Of a DNA stretch of 64,000 nt, positions 37,261 through 46,237 are shown one piece after another; the first letter of the stretch is position 1, and each line of letters opens with the position of its first letter. Location: contig AP014683.1 in NCBI GenBank assembly GCA_000828975.1, forward strand, positions 511,520-575,519. Direction: 5' to 3'. The notes beneath the pieces are model-generated. The model saw only the letters and a program-made list of their open reading frames with translations, made no database searches and was not told the origin of the DNA. A program made the position numbers and the translations under genes. This DNA comes from Burkholderiales bacterium GJ-E10 (lineage in GTDB: Bacteria > Pseudomonadota > Gammaproteobacteria > Burkholderiales > Burkholderiaceae_F).

Positions 37261-38612
37261 GGCTGCTCCTCCTGCAGGCTCTCAGGCATGCGCTGGTGAC
37301 CGGCAACGAGGGAATTGATTTGCACCCACAAGCGCGCTGCCTCCGCCTCGATGCGCAGCCGGTCCAGCCGCGCGTCGATCTCGGCGCGCCGGGCGTCGAG
37401 CACCGCTGCCAATGGGCCCGTCCCTCCGCGGTACGCCGCCAAGGCAGCGTTCGTGCGTTCGCTGGCGAGCGGCAGCACGGATTCGTCGTAATGCTCCATG
37501 CGCTTGCGATCCGCTTGCCACTGCTCGAGCATCGCTGTGGCTTCCTCCACGTGCGTGCGCGTGGCTTCTTCTCGTTCGGCGCGCATTTGTTCGACGGTGG
37601 CGAGTTTTGCTGCAAGCTCACGGTCCTGGCGGTTTTCCTGATCCCACTGCACCGGGAACGAGACATTGAGCGAAATCAGGTTGGAGTAGCTCGGCCCGCG
37701 CTGGCTGTACATCAACTGGACGCTGAAGTCCGTCTTTTTTTCGGTTCGCGCCACATCGGCTTCAGCCTGTGCAGCCGCCTCTTGCATGCGCATTGCGGCG
37801 ATTTCCGGATGGTGGCTGAGTTGCCCTTCCAGGTCCTGCGGGCGCAGGCGAACGGTGTCCACCGGGGGCGGCGCCGCCAAGGGCCTGGTTCCGCTTGCCC
37901 CGACCCAGCGCGACAACTGGGTTGTGGCCGTTGCCACGTCGCGCTCGGCCTGTTCGAGGCGATCCTCGATCAGCGCTACCGCTCCCCGCGCCGCGAATAC
38001 GTCGGCCTGCGAGCCGCGGGCGCCGCGATAGGCAGCTTCTGCCGCGACCACCTCGAGGTTCGCTTCGTCGCGTTCCGCAACGAGAACTGCGCAAGTCCGC
38101 TCGGCGAAGTGCCGATCGAACCAGGCCAGTGCCGTATCCCGTTCGAGATCGACACGGGCCAATTCCCGGTTGGCTTCCGCGACCTGGGCTTCCCGCTCGA
38201 ATCGGTTGGCGCGGGCGTCGAGCTTGCTCTGCCGGGTGAACTCCTGCATGACGCTGACCGAGCGCATCGTCATGAAATCGTTGACTACGCTGAAGCGGTC
38301 GGGGCCGTTGATCGGCAGGTTGTTGACCCCGACTTGGAGCACCGGATCCGGTCGCTGTCCGGCGGCAACGGCCAATTCGCGAGCGGCTTGTGCCGAGGCC
38401 TGATAGGCGGGCAGTTGCTGCGAGCGTTCCTGGGCCAGCCGGGTCGCCTCGTCCAGCGTTAGCGGAGTTGCGGGCACTGGGGTTGCGCGGACGGCCGCCG
38501 CACCAAGACCCAGCAGCAGCGCAACGGCCGCACACCGCGACAATTTCTTGAAGCGTATGCCTGGGAAACCGAGCGCGCTCTGCGCGAGCGGCCCCGATGA
38601 TGTACGAACCAT
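37257..38612 (-). CDS. cusC: outer-membrane efflux channel CusC
   Basis: 451 residues, TolC-like. Signal sequence ALLLGLGAAAVRA; two repeats of long amphipathic helices (RTCAVLVAERDEANLEVVAA, RTNAALAAYRGGTGPLAAVL) and porin-like strands. The ATG at 38612 has a well-placed GGAG; an in-frame ATG at 38675 would add 21 residues. First gene of the cusCBAF operon. Confidence 0.93.
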   Translation of the reverse strand: MVRTSSGPLAQSALGFPGIRFKKLSRCAAVALLLGLGAAAVRATPVPATPLTLDEATRLAQERSQQLPAYQASAQAARELAVAAGQRPDPVLQVGVNNLPINGPDRFSVVNDFMTMRSVSVMQEFTRQSKLDARANRFEREAQVAEANRELARVDLERDTALAWFDRHFAERTCAVLVAERDEANLEVVAAEAAYRGARGSQADVFAARGAVALIEDRLEQAERDVATATTQLSRWVGASGTRPLAAPPPVDTVRLRPQDLEGQLSHHPEIAAMRMQEAAAQAEADVARTEKKTDFSVQLMYSQRGPSYSNLISLNVSFPVQWDQENRQDRELAAKLATVEQMRAEREEATRTHVEEATAMLEQWQADRKRMEHYDESVLPLASERTNAALAAYRGGTGPLAAVLDARRAEIDARLDRLRIEAEAARLWVQINSLVAGHQRMPESLQEEQP

Positions 38613-38739
38613 GAGATCTCCGGACGAGCTTGCGTGGCGTGGCTGCGCGCACAGCGCAAGGAATGCCGCGCACACAAGTCGCTACGCACGGGAACGCAAC
38701 CGCGATTTGCGGCAGTTCAGAGCGTGTGACGCTCGGAGA

Positions 38740-39225
38740 TCAAATGAGAAAAACGCAGTGCAGGATGGAATGCGGCGGAGACGTTACTGCGAGCCGCGTG
38801 TCGGAGTGGGCAAACCGCCATACAGAATGATCGGCCTCCAAGATGCCGGGAACTCTGTACAACAACACGGGTGCGCCGGCATGTACGAGCGAGGCGGCGG
38901 GTGTATCCGCGCTTTGGTATCCGTACGTGCAGTGCGCGAGACACAGATTCGGTACGCCCATGTTGGCGGGTGCGCAGCGGGCGGACACGCCAACGGCCGT
39001 TTCCGGGATGGCTGCGTCCATTGCAGCACCTGCCGCGACATTGACCCCAGTCCGCGCTGGCGCAGACCCGCGCGCCACGCTTTTGCTCGGCGTCGCGTGT
39101 TTCAGCGCGGCAGCCGCGCGCGAAATATCCGGACAGGCATACGCGGCGACCGCAAGCTGGGCATGAAGCAACGCGCCGATCAACAGCAGACCGACCGCCC
39201 GGTTCAGTGCGCGAGGGAATATCAT
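38740..39225 (-). CDS. secreted hypothetical protein upstream of cusCBAF
   Basis: 161 residues. A signal peptide (AVGLLLIGALLHAQLAVAAY) with following ACPDI precedes a mature part with several Cys and His, including ARCAPANMG and NLCLAHCTYGYQ. Same strand as cusC, 127 bp upstream. I recall small proteins with a CxxHC motif near copper pumps. A metal-binding periplasmic role is inference. Confidence 0.6.
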   Translation of the reverse strand: MIFPRALNRAVGLLLIGALLHAQLAVAAYACPDISRAAAALKHATPSKSVARGSAPARTGVNVAAGAAMDAAIPETAVGVSARCAPANMGVPNLCLAHCTYGYQSADTPAASLVHAGAPVLLYRVPGILEADHSVWRFAHSDTRLAVTSPPHSILHCVFLI

Positions 39226-39544
39226 GGAAACGAATCGTAGTACGAGAATGTTGAATCCGCAAATGTGTGTGCCGATCACCTCCTCGCCTCGATCATATCG
39301 CCGCGCCTGCGACTGAACCGCTTGTGCGACTATGCGGACAATCACCGATAGCGGGCAGATGCCGACACGGCCGACCCGAAGTCGGCATGGCGTCCTTCCG
39401 AAAGCGACCATTCGGGCAGTCTAAGACGGTGCGTTGCAGTGCGAAAACCCCGATCGGGGCCGTAGCGCGCTCCGCGCGCGGGCCCACCTCGCAGAGTTCC
39501 TGTAGCGACGCCGGTATTCGGCGTCACCACATGGAGGATGCGAG
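39226..39544. other. 319-bp gap between the copper module and trbF
   Basis: No gene seen. Holds a hairpin: GTCGGCAT at 39381-39388 can pair with either ATGCCGAC at 39359 or GCCGAC at 39370, giving alternative structures. It should contain the promoter of the leftward copper genes and, because trbF is cut off from trbL, a new promoter for trbFGI. GGAGG lies just before trbF. Confidence 0.5.
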
Positions 39545-40195
39545 ATGGCCGATGCCAACCCGTACTTGAATGCGCGCCGGGAGTGGGACGAGCGGTATGG
39601 CGACGCGCTCGCGCGCGCGAAGAGCTGGAGGCTGGCGGCCTTTGCCAGCCTCACCGTGGCGGCGGTGTCCGTCGCGGGCATTGCCTGGATCGGCGGCCAG
39701 AGCAAGATCGAGCCCTTTGTCGTGGCCATCGACAAGATGGGAGACCCGGTTGCGATGGCGCAGCCCGCGGGCGGCAGCGCCGTCAGCCAGCGAATCATCG
39801 AGGCGCAAGTCGCCAACTGGGTCTGGACGGCGCGCACCGTCCTGCCCGACGGCCAGGCGCAGAAAGCCCTGATCGCCCGGGTCTATGCGCTGGCAAGCGC
39901 CGACGCGGCGGCCTACCTCAATTCGTGGTACTCCGCCCACCCGCCCTTTGGCGATTTCACCGTCAACGTCACCATCACGAGCGTCCTGCCGGTGAGCAAG
40001 GACACCTGGCAGGTCGGCTGGGATGAGACCCGGCGCGAGAACGGCCAGTCCCAGCCGCTGCAGCACTGGAAGGCCAACATCACCACGGGGATCAACCCAG
40101 GCCTCGCCAAGAGCCCCCGGGTGATGCTCGACAACCCGCTGGGCCTCTTCTTGAAGAACGTCACCTGGACGCCCGTCGTCGGCGCAGCGTCCTGA
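39545..40195 (+). CDS. trbF: TrbF/VirB8 T4SS protein
   Basis: 216 residues, bitopic inner-membrane protein. Starts NPYLNARREWDERYGDALAR, then a membrane helix (AAFASLTVAAVSVAGIAW) and a periplasmic VirB8 fold ending PLGLFLKNVTWTPV. Links inner-membrane and core complexes. In the usual gene order it directly follows trbL; here about 9.7 kb separate them. Confidence 0.94.
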   Translation: MADANPYLNARREWDERYGDALARAKSWRLAAFASLTVAAVSVAGIAWIGGQSKIEPFVVAIDKMGDPVAMAQPAGGSAVSQRIIEAQVANWVWTARTVLPDGQAQKALIARVYALASADAAAYLNSWYSAHPPFGDFTVNVTITSVLPVSKDTWQVGWDETRRENGQSQPLQHWKANITTGINPGLAKSPRVMLDNPLGLFLKNVTWTPVVGAAS

Positions 40196-40227
40196 ACCGC
40201 ACCCACGCCACAGAGAGGATTCCCGAG

Positions 40228-41196
40228 ATGAGCAAGAACCCCATCAAGACGGCGATCGCCGCGCTTGCCTTGGCCGCCGCGGCCACGGCATCTGCCGGAA
40301 CGATCGTCGACGAAGTCGGAACGCCCGACCCGCTTACCAGCCACGAGATCTACGCGCTCAAGTCGCCGATTCCGCTCTCGGAGCGTGCTACCTCGGTGGC
40401 GGCGCAGACCTGGCTCAAGACGGGCTACGCGCCCAGCATGCTGGGCACCAACGGGCAGGTGATGTACGCCTACGGCCAGAGCCAGCCCACGATCACCTGT
40501 GCGCCGCTGCACATCTGCGTGATCAACCTGCTCCTGGGCGAGCACATCACGAACCTCAGCATCGGCGACAGCGTGCGCTGGATGGTGCAGACCGCCGACG
40601 CCGGACACACCCCGGTCGTGGTGGTCAAGCCCGTCGCCGCGGGGCTCACGACGAACCTCGTGGTGACGACCGACGCCGGGCGGGTGTACTACATGACGCT
40701 CGTCTCCCGGCAGCACCGCTACGTGCCGCAGATCGGGTTCTACGACCCGCAGCAGATCGTCATCCGCCTGCAGCGGCAGGCGGATGCGCAAGCCGCGCAG
40801 GACGGGGCGAAGAAGCAGTCCGTCGTCGCCCAGATCGGGCGCGTCGACCCGTCCGATCTGGACTTCGACTACCACTGCGCCGGCGACGATCCGGACGAGA
40901 TCGACCGGGATCTTCTGCCGGTGCGGGTGTTCGCGGGCGGGGGGCACACCTACCTGCAGATGCAAGACGGCATGAGCTTCCGGGACGCTCCGGCGGTGTT
41001 CCGCTTCGATGGCGGCAAAACCGAACTGATCAACAGCCGCCTGGTGAACAACTACTTCGTGATCGACGGGTTGCCGGAGCACTTCAAGCTCGTGGTGGGC
41101 GTGGGCAAGGGCGCGCGTACGGTGAGCTGCGGGCAGGGCGCGGCGCCGAAGCCCTTTGCGATTCCCCGGTCGAACTTCCTGCCGCAGGGGCGCTGA
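40228..41196 (+). CDS. trbG: TrbG/VirB9 T4SS protein
   Basis: 322 residues. A signal peptide ending TASAG precedes the N-terminal domain (TCAPLHICVINLLLGEHITN) and the C-terminal domain (YHCAGDDP and VFRFDGGKTELINSRLVNNY), which forms the outer-membrane core with TrbI. Standard length. Two bases separate it from trbI. Confidence 0.94.
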   Translation: MSKNPIKTAIAALALAAAATASAGTIVDEVGTPDPLTSHEIYALKSPIPLSERATSVAAQTWLKTGYAPSMLGTNGQVMYAYGQSQPTITCAPLHICVINLLLGEHITNLSIGDSVRWMVQTADAGHTPVVVVKPVAAGLTTNLVVTTDAGRVYYMTLVSRQHRYVPQIGFYDPQQIVIRLQRQADAQAAQDGAKKQSVVAQIGRVDPSDLDFDYHCAGDDPDEIDRDLLPVRVFAGGGHTYLQMQDGMSFRDAPAVFRFDGGKTELINSRLVNNYFVIDGLPEHFKLVVGVGKGARTVSCGQGAAPKPFAIPRSNFLPQGR

Positions 41197-41197
41197 G

Positions 41198-42541
41198 ATG
41201 ACGGAAGAAACCGATCGGGATCTGCTCGAAACGGACGTCGACGGCAGCACGGCGCAGCGCGGCGAGCCGCTGCGCATCCGTGGCACGCCGGCCAAGGGGC
41301 CGCGCCTGAGCAAGAACCTCAAAGGGGCGCTGGCCGTTCTCGGCGGCCTGGCCGGCGTGGGAATCGTCATCGGAGTGATGTCGGCCGGGCATCATGCCAA
41401 GACCAAGCCCGAATCGGCGGACGCGGCCCGGGTGGGGCAGACCAAACCGGATGTCGACGCGATGGAGCAGGCTGCCGACAAGGCGCGGCACGCGCAGGAC
41501 GCGGTGGCCAGTGCCGGCGCAGGCGGCGGTGCCGTATCGAAATCCCCGGTGTCCGCGCGCGATGGCACCGCCGCGGCGCCTGCTGCGTTGCAGGCCGGGC
41601 CGGCCGGATCGCAACTCACGCCCGCGCAGAAGTACCGCCAGTGGCTCGAGGACGAGCATTACAAGAACCTTGAGGGTGCGATGCTCGCCGCGCAAAGCGC
41701 CCGGCTCGCCAAGACCGTCCCGGAAGGCGCCGTTCCGCAAGGGATCCGGCGATCCGATCAGCCGGGTGCCGCTGCGGCGCCGGCGGGCGATCTGGGATCG
41801 ACGCTGCAAAACGCCCTTGCCGGACTCCAGCGGCCGCGCGGTGCCGCCCCCGAAGGGCCGCAAGGGCAGGGAGCGCAGCAGCAGAACAAGGCATTCCTGG
41901 CCGCCCAATCCAAGACGGGTGACGGCGACTACCTGCCGGCATCGGTGCAGCCGCCGCGGGCCCGGCACGAGCTCTTCGCCGGATCCGTCATCCCCGCCGT
42001 GCTCGTCACCGGGATCAACAGCGATCTGCCGGGCAGCATCTCCGCCCAGGTGCGCCAGACCGTATACGACAGCCTCGATCCGGACGTGGTGCTCATCCCC
42101 CAGGGAACCCGGCTCATCGGCAAGTACAGCAGCGACGTGGCCTACGGCCAGCGGCGCGTGCTCGTGGCCTGGAATCAGGTGATCTTCCCCGACGGCGCGA
42201 CGATCGACCTCAAGGGCATGGAAGGCACCGACGGGCAGGGACAGGCCGGATTCCGCGACCTGGTCGACAACCACTACATGCGGATCTTCGGCAGCGCCAT
42301 CCTGATGAGCCTGCTGAGCGCGGGCGCGCAGCTCTCCCAGCCGCAGAACTCCAACATGTTCACCACGCCCTCGGCCGGCCAGGAGGCCGCCGCCGCGATG
42401 GGCCAGGAGCTCAACATGGTGGGGACAAATCTCCTCAACAAGAACCTCAATATCCAGCCCACCCTGATCATCCGGCCAGGCTACGCTTTCAACGTCCTCG
42501 TCAGCCGTACCATGATCCTGCCGCCCTATTCGGCGCAGTAG
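41198..42541 (+). CDS. trbI: TrbI/VirB10 T4SS protein
   Basis: 447 residues. Cytoplasmic start, one membrane helix (ALAVLGGLAGVGIVIGVMSA), a Pro/Ala/Gly-rich periplasmic linker, and the conserved beta-barrel domain (LFAGSVIPAVLVTGINSDLP, QGTRLIGKYSSDVAYGQRRV) with antenna. Ends GYAFNVLVSRTMILPPYSAQ. A diverged copy of this last stretch recurs at 48138-48214. Confidence 0.95.
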   Translation: MTEETDRDLLETDVDGSTAQRGEPLRIRGTPAKGPRLSKNLKGALAVLGGLAGVGIVIGVMSAGHHAKTKPESADAARVGQTKPDVDAMEQAADKARHAQDAVASAGAGGGAVSKSPVSARDGTAAAPAALQAGPAGSQLTPAQKYRQWLEDEHYKNLEGAMLAAQSARLAKTVPEGAVPQGIRRSDQPGAAAAPAGDLGSTLQNALAGLQRPRGAAPEGPQGQGAQQQNKAFLAAQSKTGDGDYLPASVQPPRARHELFAGSVIPAVLVTGINSDLPGSISAQVRQTVYDSLDPDVVLIPQGTRLIGKYSSDVAYGQRRVLVAWNQVIFPDGATIDLKGMEGTDGQGQAGFRDLVDNHYMRIFGSAILMSLLSAGAQLSQPQNSNMFTTPSAGQEAAAAMGQELNMVGTNLLNKNLNIQPTLIIRPGYAFNVLVSRTMILPPYSAQ

Positions 42542-42723
42542 GGGTGGTTTCCAGCATCCACTTTGCGGCAGTGAATTCTTGGTTTCGAATTTCTGCAACG
42601 GGTTGGGTGTGATCGAAGGCGGGGCCCACATCCAAAGGCTGCCGTGATCTGGTCGGCGACGTTACGGCCGACCTTGAGTCATGCATGACTAGTCCGGAAA
42701 GCCCTGGGATCTCAGATCGATCG
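42542..42723. other. non-coding left edge of the right-hand cargo
   Basis: No gene recognised between trbI and the predicted promoter. This is the junction where trbI stops matching its copy at 48.1 kb, so the cargo begins here. Confidence 0.4.
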
Positions 42724-42753
42724 TTGACCCGCTGGGCTCTTGTTCATTACACT
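42724..42753 (+). promoter_or_regulatory. sigma70-like promoter upstream of the phzF leader
   Basis: TTGACC (42724-42729), 18-bp spacer, TACACT (42748-42753). The expected start of transcription, about 42760, is at or next to the ATG of the short leader ORF, which would make that ORF leaderless or nearly so. Confidence 0.5.
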
Positions 42754-42760
42754 GAGCGCC

Positions 42761-42820
42761 ATGAACGCTACCCTGCACGCCATCCGAATGATCTGCACCA
42801 CCCGAATGGTGGCGGAATAG
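42761..42820 (+). CDS. possible 19-aa leader peptide
   Basis: Reads MNATLHAIRMICTTRMVAE, stop TAG at 42818. It lies between a promoter and an intrinsic terminator in front of phzF, the layout of an attenuator. There is no long run of one amino acid, so what it would sense is unclear; Thr, Arg, Met and Ile codons occur in pairs or repeats. Confidence 0.4.
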   Translation: MNATLHAIRMICTTRMVAE

Positions 42821-42842
42821 TTCGCGCGCAGCGTAGGCCGAC

Positions 42843-42871
42843 AAATCCGCCCCCGAGGCGGGTTTGTTTTT
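42843..42871 (+). terminator. Rho-independent terminator before phzF
   Basis: Stem AAATCCGCC / GGCGGGTTT (one G-T pair), loop CCCGA, then GTTTTT. It lies downstream of the promoter and 36 bp upstream of the phzF start, so it should stop most transcripts unless regulated. Confidence 0.8.
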
Positions 42872-42907
42872 CCCGCTGGGGGCTTCGCACAATGAAAGCC
42901 GGACCCC

Positions 42908-43690
42908 ATGCGTATTCCTCTCTACCAGATCGACGCCTTCGCGGAACGCGTTTTTGCGGGAAATCCCGCAGCCGTTTGCCCACTGGACCACTGGATCGAC
43001 GACGCGACGATGCAGGCCATCGCGGCGGAAAATAATCTTTCCGAGACCGCTTTTTTCGTTCCTGCCTCGGATGACAGTGCCGACCTGCGCTGGTTCACCC
43101 CGCGCGCGGAGGTCGATCTCTGCGGCCATGCCACCCTCGCCAGCGCCCACGTTTGGTTTGCGCATCTGGGGCACGCCGGCCCGGAGGTGACATTTCGCAC
43201 GCGGGGCGGCGTCTTGCGCGTGCGCCGCGCTGCGCAAGGGCTGCAGATGGATTTTCCGGTCCTCCGAACTGCGCCATGCGAGGCGCCGGCCGGACTGTTC
43301 GCGGCGCTCGGCGCCCAGCCGAGCCACGTTCTCCGGGGCAGAGACCTGATCGCGGTATTCGATGACGAGCGCCAGATCTCTGCGGTACATCCTGATTTTG
43401 CCGCGCTCGCAAAATTGGACGTTCTTGGCATTCTCATCACGGCACCCGGCAAGGATTGCGACTTCGTCAGCCGGTGTTTCGCTCCCTCGGTCGGGGTCGA
43501 CGAGGATCCCGTGACCGGATCCGCACATTGCGGGCTGGCGCCGTACTGGACACAGCGCTTCGGCCGCAACCGCCTGTTCGCGCGGCAGCTTTCGCGCCGA
43601 GGCGGCGCCTTGCACTGCGAAGTTCGCGGCGATCGCGTCCTGCTGGAGGGGAATGCAGTCGACTATCTGCGCGGCGAAATCATCCTTTGA
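42908..43690 (+). CDS. PhzF-family isomerase/epimerase
   Basis: 260 residues with the diaminopimelate-epimerase-like fold in two halves: YQIDAFAERVFAGNPAAVC, LSETAFF, DLCGHATLA in the first and GVDEDPVTGSAHCGLAPYW in the second. The Glu in NLSETAFF fits the catalytic acid of PhzF. The phenazine genes are absent, so this is one of many PhzF relatives with unknown substrate. A weak ribosome site precedes ATG. Confidence 0.9.
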   Translation: MRIPLYQIDAFAERVFAGNPAAVCPLDHWIDDATMQAIAAENNLSETAFFVPASDDSADLRWFTPRAEVDLCGHATLASAHVWFAHLGHAGPEVTFRTRGGVLRVRRAAQGLQMDFPVLRTAPCEAPAGLFAALGAQPSHVLRGRDLIAVFDDERQISAVHPDFAALAKLDVLGILITAPGKDCDFVSRCFAPSVGVDEDPVTGSAHCGLAPYWTQRFGRNRLFARQLSRRGGALHCEVRGDRVLLEGNAVDYLRGEIIL

Positions 43691-43706
43691 TCCGGAGGCG
43701 GCAGTC

Positions 43707-44345
43707 ATGTACATCCCGGAAGCATTCCGCATCGACGACGTCCACGCCCTACAGGCGTTGGTAAGCGCATATCCCCTCGGCACGTTGATTACATCGGGTA
43801 CCGGAGGTCTACAAGCGTCCCCGCTCCCGTTTCTACTGAAACCGGACGTCGGACCACACGGCACCCTGCTCGCACACATGGCCCTGGCCAACCCACAACT
43901 CGATGCCCTGCGCGCGGGCGGCGAATCCCTGGTGCTGTTTTACGGACCGCAGAGCTACGTCAGCCCATCATGGTATCCGGCGAAACGCCGGCACGGCAAA
44001 GTCGTCCCGACCTGGAATTACGCCGTAGTGCAAGTCCGCGGCCGTGTCAGGCTGATAGAGGATGCGGGAAGATTGCGCGAGCATGTCGTCGCATTGGCGG
44101 CCGAACACGAAGCGCGCCGCAATCCACCATGGAGTCCGGATGACGCACCGCCGGACTTCCTCGCACAGCTGTTGCAAGCAATCGCGGGGATCGAGATCGC
44201 AATCGACACGATCGAAGGAAAGTTCAAACTCACCCAGAACCGGAATCCGGAAGACCGCGAAGCCGTCGTCGCCGCGTTGGCATCCGATGACGATCCGCAC
44301 CGCAACCCGACACTGGCGGCATGGATGCGGAAGTTCGGTACATGA
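43707..44345 (+). CDS. PaiB-like FMN-binding protein
   Basis: 212 residues. MYIPEAFRIDDVHALQALVS, then PLPFLLKPDVGPHGTLLAHM, SYVSPSWYPAKRRHGKVVPT and IAGIEIAIDTIEGKFKLTQN, the standard PaiB blocks. PaiB proteins bind flavin and were described as negative regulators in Bacillus. Starts 16 bp after phzF and its stop overlaps the GNAT gene, so these form an operon. Confidence 0.9.
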   Translation: MYIPEAFRIDDVHALQALVSAYPLGTLITSGTGGLQASPLPFLLKPDVGPHGTLLAHMALANPQLDALRAGGESLVLFYGPQSYVSPSWYPAKRRHGKVVPTWNYAVVQVRGRVRLIEDAGRLREHVVALAAEHEARRNPPWSPDDAPPDFLAQLLQAIAGIEIAIDTIEGKFKLTQNRNPEDREAVVAALASDDDPHRNPTLAAWMRKFGT

Positions 44346-44830
44346 CGCAGCAAACCATTTTGGTGGAGCAGGCCTGCCCCACCGATGCGGAAGCGATTGC
44401 CTTGCTGATCGGGGATCTTTTTGAAGAAATCATGAATGCGGTCGGAGCAAGGTCCTTTTCCTACGATGCCGACCAATCGGCCCGGCAATTGCGCCAGTTG
44501 ATCGATTCGGGCCGGTACACCGCGCTTGTGGCACGCGAACGCGGGGAGCGGATCGTCGGCGTCGTGACGCTGAGCGAAAGCTGCGCCATCTACGCTGGCG
44601 GCTTCTTTGGAACCATCCCGGAGTTCTATGTGGTCCCGGAGCGACGCTCCCTTTGCGTTGGCGCCATGTTGGCCGAGGCTGCCAGGGCGTACGCACAGCG
44701 CCACGGATGGCGACGCCTGGAGGTGACAACCCCACCGCTGCCGCAATTCCAAAGGACGCTGGCATTTTACGAGCATCAAGGCTTTTCGATCACTGGAGGG
44801 CGAAAGCTCAAGCTGGAGATCCAGCCATGA
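44342..44830 (+). CDS. GNAT-family N-acetyltransferase
   Basis: 162 residues. GNAT motif A: IPEFYVVPERRSLCVGAMLA with the Arg/Gly acetyl-CoA loop altered, and motif B FYEHQGFSI. Acceptor unknown. It overlaps both neighbours by 4 bp. In Bacillus, PaiA (a GNAT polyamine acetyltransferase) and PaiB are adjacent, so a PaiA-like role is possible. Confidence 0.82.
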   Translation: MTQQTILVEQACPTDAEAIALLIGDLFEEIMNAVGARSFSYDADQSARQLRQLIDSGRYTALVARERGERIVGVVTLSESCAIYAGGFFGTIPEFYVVPERRSLCVGAMLAEAARAYAQRHGWRRLEVTTPPLPQFQRTLAFYEHQGFSITGGRKLKLEIQP

Positions 44831-45498
44831 GCGCATGCCCGACGACAAGCCACCGTATCCTCTTCCTCCCCGGGGCCAGCGGCGACCCGTCGTTCTGGCA
44901 GGGGGTCGGGAAACGCCAGCCTCCGGAATGGGAGAAGCGCTTCCTGGCCTGGCCGGGGCTGGGTAACCAGGCTCCTGACCCGCGGATCAGTGGATTTGCC
45001 GATCTCGTCGACCTGGCAGCATCCGAACTCAGCTCGCCGTCGGTCGTCGTCGCGCAGTCGATGGGCGGCATCGTCGCCGTGCAATTGACGTTGCAACACC
45101 CTGAACTCGTCACCCACCTTGTCCTGACCGCGACGTCGGGCGGCCTGGACGTCGCCGCGCTCGGCGCAGCCGATTGGCGACCGGACTTCCTCCGTTCCTT
45201 TCCGCGAACCGCCCGCTGGATCCTGGAGGACAAAACGGACCTCAGCGCGCGGTTGCACGAAATCAACGTGCCGACCCTGCTGCTTTGGGGCGACGCCGAT
45301 CCGATCAGCCCGCTGACCGTGGGCCGCCACCTGGCAACTGCCATCCGCGGCGCGCAGTTCGAGGTCATCCCGGGTGCCGGGCACGCGATGGGCTTGAACA
45401 TGCCCGACGTCGTCGCGTCCCAAGTGCTGCGCTTCGTCACGCAGGGCTCGGGGTCGGAAGCGCCACGGGTTACGGTACCGAGGCGGGGCAATCGATAA
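44827..45498 (+). CDS. alpha/beta hydrolase
   Basis: 223 residues. ILFLPGASGDPSFWQGVG oxyanion part, nucleophile elbow VVAQSMGGIVAVQ (Ser in SxG), acid in LLWGDADPISP and His in IPGAGHAMGLN: a complete Ser-Asp-His triad. Substrate unknown. Last gene of the four-gene overlapping operon. Confidence 0.88.
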   Translation: MSACPTTSHRILFLPGASGDPSFWQGVGKRQPPEWEKRFLAWPGLGNQAPDPRISGFADLVDLAASELSSPSVVVAQSMGGIVAVQLTLQHPELVTHLVLTATSGGLDVAALGAADWRPDFLRSFPRTARWILEDKTDLSARLHEINVPTLLLWGDADPISPLTVGRHLATAIRGAQFEVIPGAGHAMGLNMPDVVASQVLRFVTQGSGSEAPRVTVPRRGNR

Positions 45499-45526
45499 AC
45501 GTCCCTTCCTTCTTCGTTCACACACC

Positions 45527-46237
45527 ATGCACACTCAAACGCTCGGCACACCTCTGCCCGATTGGCTTCCACCCCCGGCGCCGCAGCGCCACCCCCTCCA
45601 CGGCCGCCTCTGCCGCTTGGAACCCCTGGACCCAGTCCGCCACGCCACCGCTCTGTTCGATGCCTATGCCCAAGATTCGGCCGGGCGAGGCTGGACCTAC
45701 CTCCCCTATGGCCCGTTCGCCGAAGCGGCGGACTACGCGGCCTGGATGGAAACAATCGCCCACGACGCGGACCCGCTGCTGTTTGCCATCGTCGACGCCG
45801 CGAGCGACCGGCCCGTCGGCGTCGCAGGGTATCTGCGGATCACCCCCGCCGCCGGTTCCATCGAGATCGGCCATCTGCACTTCTCGCCGCAATTACAGCG
45901 CACCCCGATGGCCACCGAGGCGCCTTTCCTGCTGATGCGCGAGGCCTTCACGCTGGGCTACCGGAGACTGGAATGGAAGTGCGATTCCCTCAACCAGCCG
46001 TCGCGACGCGCGGCGACGCGCCTGGGCTTCCGCTATGAAGGCACCTTCCGCCAAGCCACCGTGGTCAAGAGATGCAATCGCGACACCGCCTGGTTCAGCA
46101 TCATCGACGGCGAATGGCCGGCGCTGCGGAATGCGATCGAGCGCTGGCTGGATCCCGGGAACTTCGATCCCGACGGCCGGCAGCGCATCGCCCTGACGGC
46201 GCTGACGGATGCCGTGTCGACGCCGACCGAACCTTGA
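45527..46237 (+). CDS. RimJ/RimL-type GNAT acetyltransferase
   Basis: 236 residues. HGRLCRLEPLDPVRHATALF, PVGVAGYLRITPAAGSIEIG, MATEAPFLLMREAFTLGYRR and NQPSRRAATRLGFRYEGTFR, the usual pattern of the RimL/YjcK group that acetylates N-termini or small amines. Acceptor unknown. Follows the hydrolase by 28 bp. Confidence 0.9.
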   Translation: MHTQTLGTPLPDWLPPPAPQRHPLHGRLCRLEPLDPVRHATALFDAYAQDSAGRGWTYLPYGPFAEAADYAAWMETIAHDADPLLFAIVDAASDRPVGVAGYLRITPAAGSIEIGHLHFSPQLQRTPMATEAPFLLMREAFTLGYRRLEWKCDSLNQPSRRAATRLGFRYEGTFRQATVVKRCNRDTAWFSIIDGEWPALRNAIERWLDPGNFDPDGRQRIALTALTDAVSTPTEP

